A program made the translations under genes and the position numbers. A stretch of 64,000 nucleotides of DNA from Nonomuraea polychroma (GTDB lineage Bacteria; Actinomycetota; Actinomycetes; Streptosporangiales; Streptosporangiaceae), in assembly GCF_004011505.1 (NCBI RefSeq), contig NZ_SAUN01000001.1, positions 186,001 through 250,000 of the forward strand, given 5' to 3'. The notes below the pieces were generated by a model. The model was not told the origin of the DNA and made no database searches. It saw only the letters and a list, made by a program, of their open reading frames with translations. Below, piece after piece: positions 1 to 8,019 of this stretch (position 1 is the stretch's first letter; each line of letters starts with the position of its first letter).

Positions 1-254
1 GGTTCGCCCCACTCGATGACACCGGCACCCAGCTGCTGTTCCGGTTCGTCGCGGCCGCCTACGAGCGGCGCGCCTTGGGGATCGGCTCGCACTGGCCCTT
101 CGACCAGTGGGGCCGCTTCCTGCCCGAACACACCACTGCTGTCAGCCTGCTTGATCGGCTGCTGCACCACAGCATCGTCGTGGTCACCGAGGGTGAGTCG
201 TTTCGCATGCGGCAGGCCCGCAGCCGGGGCCCAGAACGCCTCCCCAAGAAGTAG
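1..254 (+). CDS. istB: IS21-family IstB-like helper ATPase, C-terminal fragment
   Basis: Partial gene entering from the left edge; the reading frame begins at base 3 and ends with TAG at 252-254. The 83 visible residues match the C-terminal part of IstB, the AAA+ helper ATPase of IS21 transposases: a YERRALGIGSHWPFDQWG segment, which corresponds to the usual YERRS..TSNLPFxxWG, then a LLDRLLHHSIVV segment and a basic tail. The Walker motifs would lie outside the window. The stop is about 65 bp from the inferred end of the element (near 319), as expected for IS21 where istB is the last gene. The family assignment is recognition of the tail only; whether the full element is intact cannot be judged. 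Confidence 0.75.
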   Translation, partial: FAPLDDTGTQLLFRFVAAAYERRALGIGSHWPFDQWGRFLPEHTTAVSLLDRLLHHSIVVVTEGESFRMRQARSRGPERLPKK

Positions 255-319
255 TCAACTCCGCGACCCTGGGGACATTTACGTGGCCACCAGCGGCGAC
301 ACGCACTTGGCCGTTGACA
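1..319 (+). mobile_element. Right end of an IS21-family element
   Basis: The istB tail is followed by about 65 bp of non-coding sequence. Read from the minus strand, the end at about 319 begins TGTCAACGGCC, fitting the TG...CA termini of IS21 elements. The boundary is supported by what lies beyond it: at this base the reading frame of a serine resolvase (starting at 378, minus) stops resembling its family. The left end is outside the window and no target duplication can be checked. Confidence 0.6.
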
Positions 320-378
320 TCGATCCGGTGGTCGGGGGTTTGGCCGACGGTACTGATCCTCGCGTAGCCGAAGAGCAC
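320..378 (-). pseudogene. Serine resolvase, first ~20 codons, interrupted by IS21
   Basis: A GTG start at 376-378 opens a reading frame whose first 20 residues (MLFGYARISTVGQTPDHRID) are the signature N-terminus of Tn3-type serine resolvases, with the catalytic serine in the ARIST segment. After the Asp codon at 319-321 the frame runs into the end of the IS21 element and all similarity is lost. The rest of the gene must lie beyond the left edge or be deleted. Upstream on the same strand there are resolvase-site-like dyads at 379-499, so the fragment still sits beside its likely regulatory and recombination site. No function is expected. Confidence 0.65.
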
Positions 379-499
379 TGTCGAAATCTAGTCCACGCAC
401 CGTTCACCGACATTGATTTTCGGCACGAGTTATCGACAGTGCTCACCTGCGGTTCCGTGATCGGCCCGGTGACTGTCGACAGACGGCCGTTATCCGACA
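379..499. other. Candidate resolvase recombination (res) site
   Basis: Directly upstream of the truncated resolvase are spaced TGTCG/CGACA dyads. One (474-499) is TGTCG...CGACA with a central ACGGCCGT core, 26 bp across. Another (379-412) has the same arms spaced to about 34 bp. A partial copy (ATCGACAGTG) lies near 432. Tn3-family res sites are three such subsites of about 28, 34 and 25 bp upstream of the resolvase gene, so layout and spacing fit. Function is inferred; the exact subsite limits are approximate. Confidence 0.45.
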
Positions 500-549
500 C
501 TGAGATGACCAACCTCGCGACCGCAGAGGGTAACGATAGTTACTCAGCG

Positions 550-1710
550 CTACTTTGAGGCTGGTGACGCGGACCCGAGTGGGGCCCTGAGGGGCGGGCG
601 GCGGCCCCAGGTGGCCCAGCGCCAGAGCCACTCGATCGGGCCCTGGCGGAAGCGGCGCAACCAGAGGGCGGACCACAGCCACTGGACGGCGAGGACGGGA
701 CCGGCGATCAGCAGCACCGTCGTCGAGGACCAGGTGTCCGGCGAGCCGCCGATGACGTGGGCGGTCACCAGGACCAGGACGGTGGCGGTCAGGTAGTTGG
801 TCAGCGTCATCCGGCCCAGCGGTGCGAACACCGCCTGCAATGCCGGCCGGAGCGGCGTCCTGAGCAGGACCAGGAGGGTGCACACGTACAGGCCCGCCAT
901 GAGCAATCCGGCGGGGGCGAACCAGGAGGTGGAACGGCCCGCGCCGGCGGCCTCTGAGTCGACCTGCAGCCACACCGCGGGCACTGCTCCCGCTGCGAAG
1001 GCCAGGCCCAGCCCGGCCGGTACCAGCGTGGATCGCTCGATCCGGTCGATCAGGCCGTAGCGGGCCAGTGTGGAGCCCAGCAGGAACAGCCCGGGCGCCA
1101 GTGACGGGCCGCTGTGGCCGAGAACCAGCGGCGTCACGATGAGGACGGCGGCGAGCCCGGCGACGGCCCAGCGCGGCAGCCAGGTCGAGGGCAGCAGCAC
1201 CAGCAGGCCGACGACGGCGTAGGTGGTCAGGATGTCGCCCGGCCACAGCAGGAACATGTGGGCCAGGCCGATGGCGAGCAGCACCAGGAGGCGGCGCAGC
1301 AGGAGCAGTCGCGGACGGGGGACGCGACGTCTCGCGGAGTTCAGCAGCAGCGTGAAGCCGATCCCGAACAGCGTGGAGAAGATCGGGAAGAAGCGCTGGT
1401 GGACCAGCAGCCCGAACCAGTCGCCGTCGGAGCTGCCGGTTGTGGCCTTCAGGGCATCGCCGACGGCGGCGATCGACGGGACGCTGCTCAGCACGATTCC
1501 GCACAGCGCGAACCCGCGCAACACGTCGAGCGCGATGATGCGGGGCCGACCGGAGGAGAGCGCAGCGGTCTGGGGCTGGCCGGACGCGGGCGCGGCGCTC
1601 TGGGGCCGATCGGGGGAGGCGGTGGCGAATCCGTCGTGCGCGAGACGGTGGCCGGGATGGCTGGCCGCGCCCTTGCCGGGGGGTTGCTGGGGGAGATCTT
1701 CGCGTGGCAT
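550..1710 (-). CDS. DUF418/YeiB-like multi-pass membrane protein
   Basis: A 386-residue protein. Residues 1-50 are hydrophilic and Pro/Gln/Ser-rich. The family block [20 protein letters not shown] then opens the first membrane segment; it is the DLRGFALLGI-type signature of DUF418 and heparan-alpha-glucosaminide acetyltransferase-like proteins. Eight to ten hydrophobic helices follow, and a Trp/Arg-rich cytoplasmic end ([20 protein letters not shown]) matches the typical DUF418 C-terminus. Length is normal. An AGGATGAGG stretch lies just upstream of the ATG. The family is thought to handle acyl or small-molecule transfer at the membrane, but the substrate is unknown. It stands alone; neither neighbour suggests a pathway. 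Confidence 0.8.
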   Translation of the reverse strand: MPREDLPQQPPGKGAASHPGHRLAHDGFATASPDRPQSAAPASGQPQTAALSSGRPRIIALDVLRGFALCGIVLSSVPSIAAVGDALKATTGSSDGDWFGLLVHQRFFPIFSTLFGIGFTLLLNSARRRVPRPRLLLLRRLLVLLAIGLAHMFLLWPGDILTTYAVVGLLVLLPSTWLPRWAVAGLAAVLIVTPLVLGHSGPSLAPGLFLLGSTLARYGLIDRIERSTLVPAGLGLAFAAGAVPAVWLQVDSEAAGAGRSTSWFAPAGLLMAGLYVCTLLVLLRTPLRPALQAVFAPLGRMTLTNYLTATVLVLVTAHVIGGSPDTWSSTTVLLIAGPVLAVQWLWSALWLRRFRQGPIEWLWRWATWGRRPPLRAPLGSASPASK

Positions 1711-1930
1711 GAGGCCTCATCCTGCGAGGGCCGCCCGGGGGAGGGCACCGGTTGAAAGCAGGGTTCACGGCGTCCGAGACCGTACTTTCGGCCGGTTGAT
1801 CGGGCGAGGGCGACCGCCTCGCCTGAACGGCGTGAAGGTCCGGCTGGCCGGGGCGCTGCACCTGGTGATGGCTACTCTCAGGCCAGGAAATCCACGGTTT
1901 CGGGCGTTTCCCAGGATTTCAGGTCGGCGA
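1711..1930. other. Gap without a supported gene
   Basis: Between the DUF418 gene start and the end of the decayed operon. Reading frames here are compositional shadows. The promoter of the DUF418 gene should lie in the first part (minus strand), but no clear -35/-10 pair is visible. Confidence 0.4.
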
Positions 1931-2321
1931 TCATCTGGCCAGCAGGCTGGTGTTCTCGTGCCGGACCGCCTGCGGGCCGACCGTGTCGATGTCGGCGACT
2001 CTCGTGATGCACTCATCGGCCGCTTTGGCCATCGCTGCGAACTCCTTGCAGGCGATCGAGCGGGGGTTTCCGGCCTCGAAGGTGGTGGCGCGGTGCATCT
2101 CCTTCATCGCCGTCATCGCCGTTCGTGCGGTGGACATCGCGTCGCGGGCGCAGGGCGACACGGACGGCCCGCCGCAGCCGGTGGCTGACCTTGATCCCGA
2201 TTCCGGCAGCGATGTCGGCGTTGCTGACCTCGCGCCCGTGGTTGCTCTGCAGCCAGATCATCACCTCCGCGACGTCGGTCTCGGCCTGCGTCCAGCCCAT
2301 CGCGTCGCGCCGCGGGGTCAC
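1931..2321 (-). pseudogene. Small helical/HTH-like protein, frameshifted
   Basis: GTG start at 2319-2321 overlaps the TGA of the upstream gene (GTGA), so the two form an operon. The first ~60 residues (to about 2150) form a helical, HTH-like segment, with GREVSNADIAAGIGIKVSH as its core. The frame then becomes Arg-rich nonsense while the neighbouring frame continues as a convincing helical tail, from about SPCARDAMSTARTAM to RHENTSLLAR, ending at 1931. One frameshift near 2130-2160 joins the two parts. No family is recognised. With three frame breaks in two adjacent genes, decay is more likely than random sequencing error, though error cannot be excluded. Confidence 0.45.
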
Positions 2322-2788
2322 CGCAGTTTCCCGTTCTCGTCCAGGAACGCCGCCAGCGCGGCGTCGTCCAGGGCTGAGCCGGTGGCGAGGTCGCGGACGG
2401 CGCTGATGGCCGCTCGGCGCCGTCGCAGAACTCGGCGATGGCCTGGGCGGCGAAGGCCTCCCGTTTCCTGCGCAGGGCGTCGTCGTATTCGCTCTGCCGC
2501 TGCCTGGTGACCTCGGCGGCCTTGGCCCGATCGGCGGCGGCTTGGGCGGGCGTCGATCTCCTCAAGGGCCTCCCGCGCCGCCGATCGGGTCGCTTCGTCG
2601 CCTAGTAGTTCAGGAAGGGGCCGGACCAGAACGGCGTCCCAGGGGGAGAACCGGATCGTCTCCCGGCACCCGGCCTCGACCAACTCGATCGCGAACGGGA
2701 GCGAGAACACCACCGCGCCCACGGGAAATATCCCGGCCCCTGCCCCACGCGTGTCGGTGTACTTCTTGAAGTGCACAGCCACGTACAC
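2318..2788 (-). pseudogene. Unknown protein with two compensating frameshifts
   Basis: The frame opens with a plausible start, and residues 1-75 form a beta-rich opening (MYVAVHFKKYTDT, then FPVGAVVFSLPFAIELVEAG). Around 2545 the good coding potential jumps to another frame, giving an Ala/Arg/Lys coiled segment (AQAAADRAKAAEVTRQRQSE). Near 2410 it returns to the first frame, ending DDAALAAFLDENGKLR. The two shifts compensate, so the original protein can be read end to end. It overlaps the next gene by 4 bp. I do not recognise a family; the middle suggests a coiled coil. It is either a recently dead gene or carries two indel errors. Confidence 0.45.
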
Positions 2789-2868
2789 GTAAAGGGCGTA
2801 AGGGTGCAGAGATGATCAGCGAGTCAGTCCTGGCGCCGAAGAGTCCACCGAACGGTGGATGCCGCCGT

Positions 2869-3762
2869 TCAGGAGGAGGTGACCAGGTCGTGAGCGGCCT
2901 CGGCGAAGGCGTGGACCCGAACGGTGGCGCCGTCGGTCCGCCACAGCAGGCCCCATCGCAGTGGCGGGGCGTCGCTGATGGGGATGTAGGCGATGTCGGG
3001 GCGTGCGTAGTAGTGCCTGGCCTGGGCGCCGACGGGGAAGGCGCCGTGGCCGGCGCCGATGAGGGTGAGCATCTCGTTGAACGTCGAGGCCGAGGGGCCG
3101 GGCTCGATCGGCCGTCCCGCAGGAGTGGCACGCGGGGTGCGGTCTTCTCGCAGCGAGACGGGCAGGGTGTCCGGTAGCTGGAGGAGCTTCACCCTGGCCA
3201 GATCGTCGAGCGAGACCGACGTACGGCGGGCGAATGGATGCTGGGACGGTACGGCGAGCATGCGCATTTCGGACACCAGCACCGGACCGGTGACGATGTC
3301 CGGCTCGTCGATGGGGAACGTGCCGAGCGCAAGATCGACCTGGCCATCGCGCACCCAGGGCATCAGATCGACCATCTGCGCTTCGCGGAGCCGAACCTCG
3401 CAGTCCGGCAGGCGACGGCGGAACAATTCGGCGGCCCCGGCGAGCAGCTGCCCGCCCGCCGCGCCGACGAAGGCCACCCGCAGGGTGCCGGTCAGGCCGC
3501 GCCCGGTGTCGATCGCCCGCGCGAACGCCGCGGCGATCTGGTCCCAGGCGGGCCGGACCTCCTCGTACAGCTGCCGGCCCACTGCGGTCAGCTCCACCCG
3601 GCGGCTGGTGCGGGTGAACAACGGCATCCCAGTGCGGCGCTCCAGCTTGGCGATCGTTTGGCTGATCCGGGCAGTGGACACGCGCAGGCGCTCGGCGGTG
3701 CGGCCGAAGTGCAACTCCTCGGCCAGGATCAAGAACGCCTCCAGTTCGTGGCGCTCCAGCAT
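2869..3762 (-). CDS. LysR-type transcriptional regulator
   Basis: A 297-residue LTTR of normal length. Residues 1-60 are the winged helix (LEAFLILAEELHFGRTAERL, then RISQTIAKLERRTGMPLFTR), and from about residue 90 comes the two-lobed effector-binding domain. It is divergent from the FAD-dependent oxidoreductase at 3878, with 115 bp between the starts, the classical arrangement for an LTTR and its target. The inferred job is ligand-responsive control of that oxidase and autoregulation from the shared intergenic region. The inducer cannot be deduced. Stop at 2869. Confidence 0.88.
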   Translation of the reverse strand: MLERHELEAFLILAEELHFGRTAERLRVSTARISQTIAKLERRTGMPLFTRTSRRVELTAVGRQLYEEVRPAWDQIAAAFARAIDTGRGLTGTLRVAFVGAAGGQLLAGAAELFRRRLPDCEVRLREAQMVDLMPWVRDGQVDLALGTFPIDEPDIVTGPVLVSEMRMLAVPSQHPFARRTSVSLDDLARVKLLQLPDTLPVSLREDRTPRATPAGRPIEPGPSASTFNEMLTLIGAGHGAFPVGAQARHYYARPDIAYIPISDAPPLRWGLLWRTDGATVRVHAFAEAAHDLVTSS

Positions 3763-3877
3763 GACACCCCCAGATCGTTAACTCCAGCTTCACGATTCTT
3801 GCACAGGGCAGCATTGATCGGCCCCTCACCCCAGACGAGAGTGGAACCCCCTCCCTCCACCCAAGATCGGAAGAAAG
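3763..3877. promoter_or_regulatory. Divergent LysR/oxidoreductase control region
   Basis: 115 bp between two divergent starts. It is AT-richer than its flanks around 3775-3815 (GTTAACTCCAGC...ACGATTCTTGCACAG), the expected place for LTTR binding and both promoters. GGAAGAAAG ends directly before the oxidoreductase ATG and is its ribosome binding site. No specific operator is proved. Confidence 0.5.
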
Positions 3878-5185
3878 ATGATCAACAAGGTCAACGACCT
3901 GCGCACCCTCGTCCGCGGACGGGTTCTGCTCCCCGGAGACGACGGCTTCGACCAGGCCCGGCGCCCCTGGAACCTCGCAGTCGAACAGGCTGTTCCCGCC
4001 GTGGTCGAAGCGGCCGACGCCGCCGACGTCGCGGCCGTGGTCCGCTTCGCCCGCGCCCGCGGAATGGCCGTCTCGGCCCAGCCCAACGGCCATGGCGCCA
4101 CCACGAACCTGGACGGCGCCATTCTGCTGCGCACCCGCCGTCTGGATTCCCTCCAGATCGATCCGGCCGCCCGGCGCGCCCGCGTCGGCGCGGGCGTGTC
4201 CTCGGGCAGCCTCCAGGCCGCCGCAGCGCCGCACGGCCTGACCGGCCTGCCCGGCAGCTCACCGGTCGTCAGCGTCAACGGTGTCGCCCTCGGCGGCGGG
4301 CTGAGCTGGTTCGGCCGCAAGTACGGCTGGGTCGCCGACAGCGTCACCGCATTCGACATCGTGGACGCCGAAGGGCGGCAGCGGCGCCTCACTGCCGACA
4401 CCGACCCCGACCTGTTCTGGGCCATGCGCGGTGGTGGCGGCTCCTTCGCGATCGTCACCGCCCTGGAGCTCTCCCTCCACCACGCGCCGCACCTGTACGG
4501 CGGCCGGCTACTGTGGCCCACCAAGCATGCCCCGGACGTGATGGACGCCTACCGCCAGATCACCGCCACCGCCCCCGACGACCTGACTGTCTGGCTGGAC
4601 CTGCTGCACTTCCCCGGCTCCGACCCCATGATCGCCCTTGATGCCGCCTACCTCGGCCAGGCCGCCGCGGCCCGCGACCTGCTCAGCCCCCTGGACCGCC
4701 TGCCCCACCCCCTCGCCGACAGCAGACGAACCATGACGGTCGCCGAACTCGGCACCATCACCGCCGAACCCACCGACCCCAGCGCGGGCTCCTCACGCGC
4801 CGAACTGCTCACCGACCTGGACGACACCGCGGCCAAGACCCTGCTGGCCGATCCGATCGCCCCGCTGATGAGCGTGCAGATACGCCACCTGGGCGGCGCG
4901 TTCACCCGCCCGTCCGACAGCCCCCACGGCCCACTGGCCGAGCCCTACGCGCTCTACCTGTTCGGCGTGCCGGCCGACCCGGCGACGGGCGAGGCCATCA
5001 CCGCCAAACAACGCGCGCTCGCCGACGCTCTCCCGGTGAGCGGACGCAAACCCTTCACCTTTCTCAGCCCCGGCGAGACAGCGGCCGACGCCTTCCCTCC
5101 CGCTGCGCTCCATCGCCTTCGCGACCTCGAACGCCACCACAACCCGCACAACACCTTCCGCGCCAACTTCCCCATCTCCGGCTGA
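3878..5185 (+). CDS. FAD-binding (berberine-bridge/VAO-type) oxidoreductase
   Basis: 435 residues. The FAD_binding_4 (PCMH) fold spans about residues 35-200: QPNGHGA carries His72, the position of the 8-alpha-histidyl FAD link, and LGGGLSWFGRKYG is the flavin loop. The C-terminus ends with the BBE domain motif HNPHNTFRANFPI. In bicovalent family members a Cys sits in the G-x-CP motif before the GGG loop; here it reads GSSP (residues 126-129), so a single covalent link is predicted. The family oxidises alcohols, sugars or secondary-metabolite intermediates with O2. It is divergent from a LysR gene that probably controls it. The substrate is unknown. Confidence 0.88.
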   Translation: MINKVNDLRTLVRGRVLLPGDDGFDQARRPWNLAVEQAVPAVVEAADAADVAAVVRFARARGMAVSAQPNGHGATTNLDGAILLRTRRLDSLQIDPAARRARVGAGVSSGSLQAAAAPHGLTGLPGSSPVVSVNGVALGGGLSWFGRKYGWVADSVTAFDIVDAEGRQRRLTADTDPDLFWAMRGGGGSFAIVTALELSLHHAPHLYGGRLLWPTKHAPDVMDAYRQITATAPDDLTVWLDLLHFPGSDPMIALDAAYLGQAAAARDLLSPLDRLPHPLADSRRTMTVAELGTITAEPTDPSAGSSRAELLTDLDDTAAKTLLADPIAPLMSVQIRHLGGAFTRPSDSPHGPLAEPYALYLFGVPADPATGEAITAKQRALADALPVSGRKPFTFLSPGETAADAFPPAALHRLRDLERHHNPHNTFRANFPISG

Positions 5186-5219
5186 ATGCATTTCGTTTAT
5201 GCCCGAGAGCTTGTCACCT

Positions 5220-6784
5220 GAAGTGTGTAAAGATCGTTTCTGGGTGATGGAGAACCCTCTTTACCTGATCCGTCCTGGATAGGCGAGGTCGAGTTCGTTG
5301 AGGGCTTCACGCCATCCCATGGTGCGCTGGCCTTCGATGAGGCGGGCGGGCTGGTCGGCGCGTTTGCCGGTCTTCTCCTTCCTGAGCGCGCGTTCGCGGG
5401 CGCGTTTGTCCTCGATGTTGATGATGGCCAGCCAGAGCAGTTTGATCACGGCGTCGTCGCCGGGGAAGTGCCCGCGGGCTTTGGTGACCTTGCGCAGCTG
5501 GTAGTTCAGGCTTTCGATGCCGTTGGTGGTGTAGAGCAGCTTGCGCACCGGGCCGGTGAAGGCGAAGAAGGGAGTGAAGCGGTCCCAGGCGCTCTCGAAA
5601 ACGCGGACGGCTTGGGGGTATTTGCGGCCCCATTGGCCGTCGGCGAAGGCGGCCAGCGCGTCGAAGGCGGCTTCGGCGTTGGCCGCGGTGTAGATGGTGC
5701 GCAGTTCGGCGGCCACCGCGGCGGCATCCTTGCGGGCGACCGGGCGCAGTGCGTTGCGGATCAGATGGACGACGCAGGTCTGGACGGTGGTGTGCGGGAA
5801 GGCTTGGTGCACCGCGTCTTCGAAGCCGGCCAGGCCGTCGGTGCAGGCGATGAGGATGTCGCGCACGCCGCGGTTCTTCAGGTCGGTCATGACCGAGGCC
5901 CAAAACCGGGCGCCTTCGCCGGCGGTTGCGGCATCGAGCGGGGTCTTGGCCAGCCAGATGCCCAGCACGTGTTTTTCGCCGTCGGTGTCGATGCCGACCG
6001 CCAGATACGCGGGCTTGGCTTGCACGGTGTTGTTGTCGCGAACCTTGACCACGATCGCGTCCAGGAACACCACCGGGTAGACCGCCTCCAGCGGGCGTGA
6101 CTGCCAGGCGCGGGCCTCGCTCAGCACCGCGTCGGTGATGTTGGAGATGGCCTCATGAGACAGTTCGGTGTCGTAGATCTGGCGCAGGTGGTGCTGGATG
6201 TCGCGCACGCTCATGCCGTGCGCGTACAGACTGATGATCATGTCGTCCAGGCCGCCGGAGACGCGCCCGGCCCGCTTGGGCACCAGCACCGGCTCGAAGC
6301 TGCCCTCCCGGTCCCGTGGCACGGCCAGCCGGACCGGCCCCACCCCGGTCTGCACGGTCTTGCCGATTTTGCCGTTGCGGGAGTTGCCCGAGCCATGGCC
6401 GGCCGGATCGTGCTTGCCATAGCCCAGATGCGCCGACAGTTCGGCCTCCAGCGCCCGCTCCAGCACCGCCTTGACCAGCTCGCCGAGCATCGAGCCCTGG
6501 CCGGTCAGCCGCAGCCCGCCCGCCCCGTCTCTCGAGCGCTCCAGCAGCAGGTCCAGCACCTCATCGCCGAGCAATTCCCGCAGCGGCACCTTCCCTTGGT
6601 GAAGGGGGGATTTTTCCCCGCCATGATGAGCAGCCCGTGCCAAGCCTCCCGCCCGTTCATGTTCCTGCGCGAAAGCAGTGGTCAGAGCCGATGTTCCTCG
6701 TGTGTTCGACATGATTGACGCTCCCCCGAAGCGTTAGATGATCTACCTTGATTCATCTACCCTTAGTGATCACTTCCACACTTA
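5220..6784. mobile_element. IS256-family insertion sequence, apparently complete
   Basis: One transposase gene is flanked by imperfect terminal inverted repeats. The left end begins AAGTGTGTAAAGATC at 5221; the right end, read inward from 6783, begins AAGTGTGGAAGTGATC. The two share AAGTGTGxAA, GATC and a GGGT block. The right end lies inside the remains of an IS4-family transposase (6790-7199), so this IS landed in older mobile DNA. No clear 8-9 bp target duplication is seen. Confidence 0.7.
5261..6712 (-). CDS. IS256-family transposase
   Basis: 483 residues, in the upper range for the mutator-like IS256 family because of a ~70-residue N-terminal extension. An RNase H-fold DDE core is visible: VFLDAIVVKV (first Asp, about 215), ACTDGLAGF (second Asp, about 291) and TTNGIESLN (Glu, about 396). 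CVVHLIRN is the conserved C/H block before the last acid. The frame is open throughout and all catalytic positions are present, so the enzyme looks functional. It catalyses copy-out/paste-in transposition of its own element. The extreme N-terminus may be over-extended, since family members often start nearer the LLGDEVLDLLLE region. Confidence 0.92.
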   Translation of the reverse strand: MSNTRGTSALTTAFAQEHERAGGLARAAHHGGEKSPLHQGKVPLRELLGDEVLDLLLERSRDGAGGLRLTGQGSMLGELVKAVLERALEAELSAHLGYGKHDPAGHGSGNSRNGKIGKTVQTGVGPVRLAVPRDREGSFEPVLVPKRAGRVSGGLDDMIISLYAHGMSVRDIQHHLRQIYDTELSHEAISNITDAVLSEARAWQSRPLEAVYPVVFLDAIVVKVRDNNTVQAKPAYLAVGIDTDGEKHVLGIWLAKTPLDAATAGEGARFWASVMTDLKNRGVRDILIACTDGLAGFEDAVHQAFPHTTVQTCVVHLIRNALRPVARKDAAAVAAELRTIYTAANAEAAFDALAAFADGQWGRKYPQAVRVFESAWDRFTPFFAFTGPVRKLLYTTNGIESLNYQLRKVTKARGHFPGDDAVIKLLWLAIINIEDKRARERALRKEKTGKRADQPARLIEGQRTMGWREALNELDLAYPGRIR

Positions 6785-7199
6785 GAGTGATACCCCCATG
6801 CCCGTCAGACAGCTGGAACCAGTTCCGGGTCTCGACGAGCGTCATCAGCTCCAGCAGGGGGTAGCCGCCGTGGCCGGGGTTGCACAGCCACGCCCGGTTG
6901 CGGGGCGGTGTCAGGGGTCTTGAGCGAGCTGCAGCATCGAAGGAGACCTTGCGGTAGGCCCCGAACCGCGCTGCGGGAGTGTGGGGCTAGGAAGTAGACC
7001 CCGACACGCGAGGGGAGACCGCGCAGGCGTCGCTGCACGTTGCGGTCTCCTCAAGGACCGCATCGACGAGCTCGAACGGCACGAGCGAGGTCAGCTCACC
7101 CAAGTGTCCGGGAGCGAACAATCTCCCGGACACCCAGCGGGGTGAAGAGTCCGTCTGGACGGCGTGGGAAACAGCAGAGCTGGCATACTCGGCAATCAA
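6785..7199 (-). pseudogene. IS4-family transposase remnant, multiply frameshifted
   Basis: Three frames each carry a piece of one actinobacterial IS4-type transposase. From 7199 comes the N-terminal block WVSGRLFAPGHLGELT..VPFELVDAVLEET. A second frame continues VQRRLRGLPSRVGVYF. After an internal deletion, other frames give FGAYRKVSFD, CSSLKTPDT, RNRAWL and PLLELMTLVETRNW. The DDE core is mostly missing and the 3' end is cut by the IS256 right terminus. Non-functional. Confidence 0.65.
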
Positions 7200-7258
7200 C
7201 GGAGATCCAGTTCTTCGACGGCTGGTTGTGGAAGATCACCGTTCTACTGGATCTCCGT
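7199..7258. repeat. 13-bp perfect inverted repeat
   Basis: ACGGAGATCCAGT at 7199-7211 and ACTGGATCTCCGT at 7246-7258 are exact reverse complements separated by 34 bp. The left arm lies at the start of the IS4-family remnant; the right arm contains the last codons and stop of the hypothetical gene ending at 7244. It may be an IS terminus next to a copy of itself, or a hairpin between two convergent remnants. Confidence 0.6.
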
Positions 7259-7834
7259 CCCTATGTCCTGAGAACTCACGTGCTTGACAGCTCCACGAAA
7301 GCCCTGGTGCCTGTTCCTGAACCGGCGATCTTCCGTCACGATCATGTCGAAGGACCGGACGTTGTGTGAACCGCCCCGGCGCGGTGCGAGGGGTATGAGG
7401 GCGAACTGTCGCACCTCACGCTCGGGGCGCGTGATCTTGTTGCCCGTGCTTGGTACCAGGTACGGCCGGAAGGCGCAGTAAGAGATCGCGTCCCGGTTGG
7501 AGTCGTTCAGCGCGGCGTTCGTCCGGAACGTCCACCAGTACTCGGTCTGCTGATTGGCCTCCCACTCCTCAGCCGAATGTCCCGGGGATGGCGCGCCACG
7601 CCTACCCCGTCGTCGCGCCGTGTTCGCCTGCCGGCCTTCGGCATGGGCGTTGATGACGACGCTGGCCGTGATGTTGACGCTTCCGACCTCGTGCCTCCTG
7701 CTGGGAGAGACGATGGACCATTTGGGGTGGCGGCTGGAGCAGTACGTGCAGACCCTCCAGTACGAATTGATGCCCGTCTTCGTACGGCCGACTGGAGTCG
7801 GACATGAGTCGGCACCTGGATCTGGACGCTCCAA
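7244..7834 (-). CDS. Hypothetical protein, possibly damaged
   Basis: A 196-residue frame not recognised as any family. Two stretches look like genuine protein: residues about 25-65 (INSYWRVCTYCSSRHPKWS and VGSVNITASVVINAHAEG) and about 90-196 (YWWTFRTNAALNDSNRD, then aromatic and beta-rich sequence). The linker between them is Arg/Gly-rich. Upstream, good coding sequence appears in other frames (7835-7970), which suggests the real N-terminus was lost to a frameshift. It ends inside the inverted repeat at 7246-7258 and lies convergent or tandem to IS debris, so it may be a stranded fragment. Treat start and integrity as uncertain. Confidence 0.4.
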   Translation of the reverse strand: MERPDPGADSCPTPVGRTKTGINSYWRVCTYCSSRHPKWSIVSPSRRHEVGSVNITASVVINAHAEGRQANTARRRGRRGAPSPGHSAEEWEANQQTEYWWTFRTNAALNDSNRDAISYCAFRPYLVPSTGNKITRPEREVRQFALIPLAPRRGGSHNVRSFDMIVTEDRRFRNRHQGFRGAVKHVSSQDIGTEIQ

Positions 7835-8019
7835 GCGCCGTCTCGTGATCGTCTACGGTGGTGAAGTCGGCCTTCTTGAGCACAGGGTTGACCGCATTCG
7901 GCGAGGACTCGCGGGACCTGGTCAGCGGGAGTGTGCGGGGACGGGGTAGTGCTGGGGCTACCGGCCCTTTTCACCCCAGCGCCCGTGTGTCAAGATCCTC
8001 GTGCCGGTTGGATCGAGGC

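Noticed and set aside
443..1861. Long minus-strand frame overlapping the DUF418 gene
   Set aside because: Arg/Pro/Ala-rich shadow of the real gene in another frame; no domain pattern.
3238..4641. Long plus-strand frame across the LysR and oxidoreductase genes
   Set aside because: Compositional shadow spanning two divergent, well-supported genes; no family landmarks.
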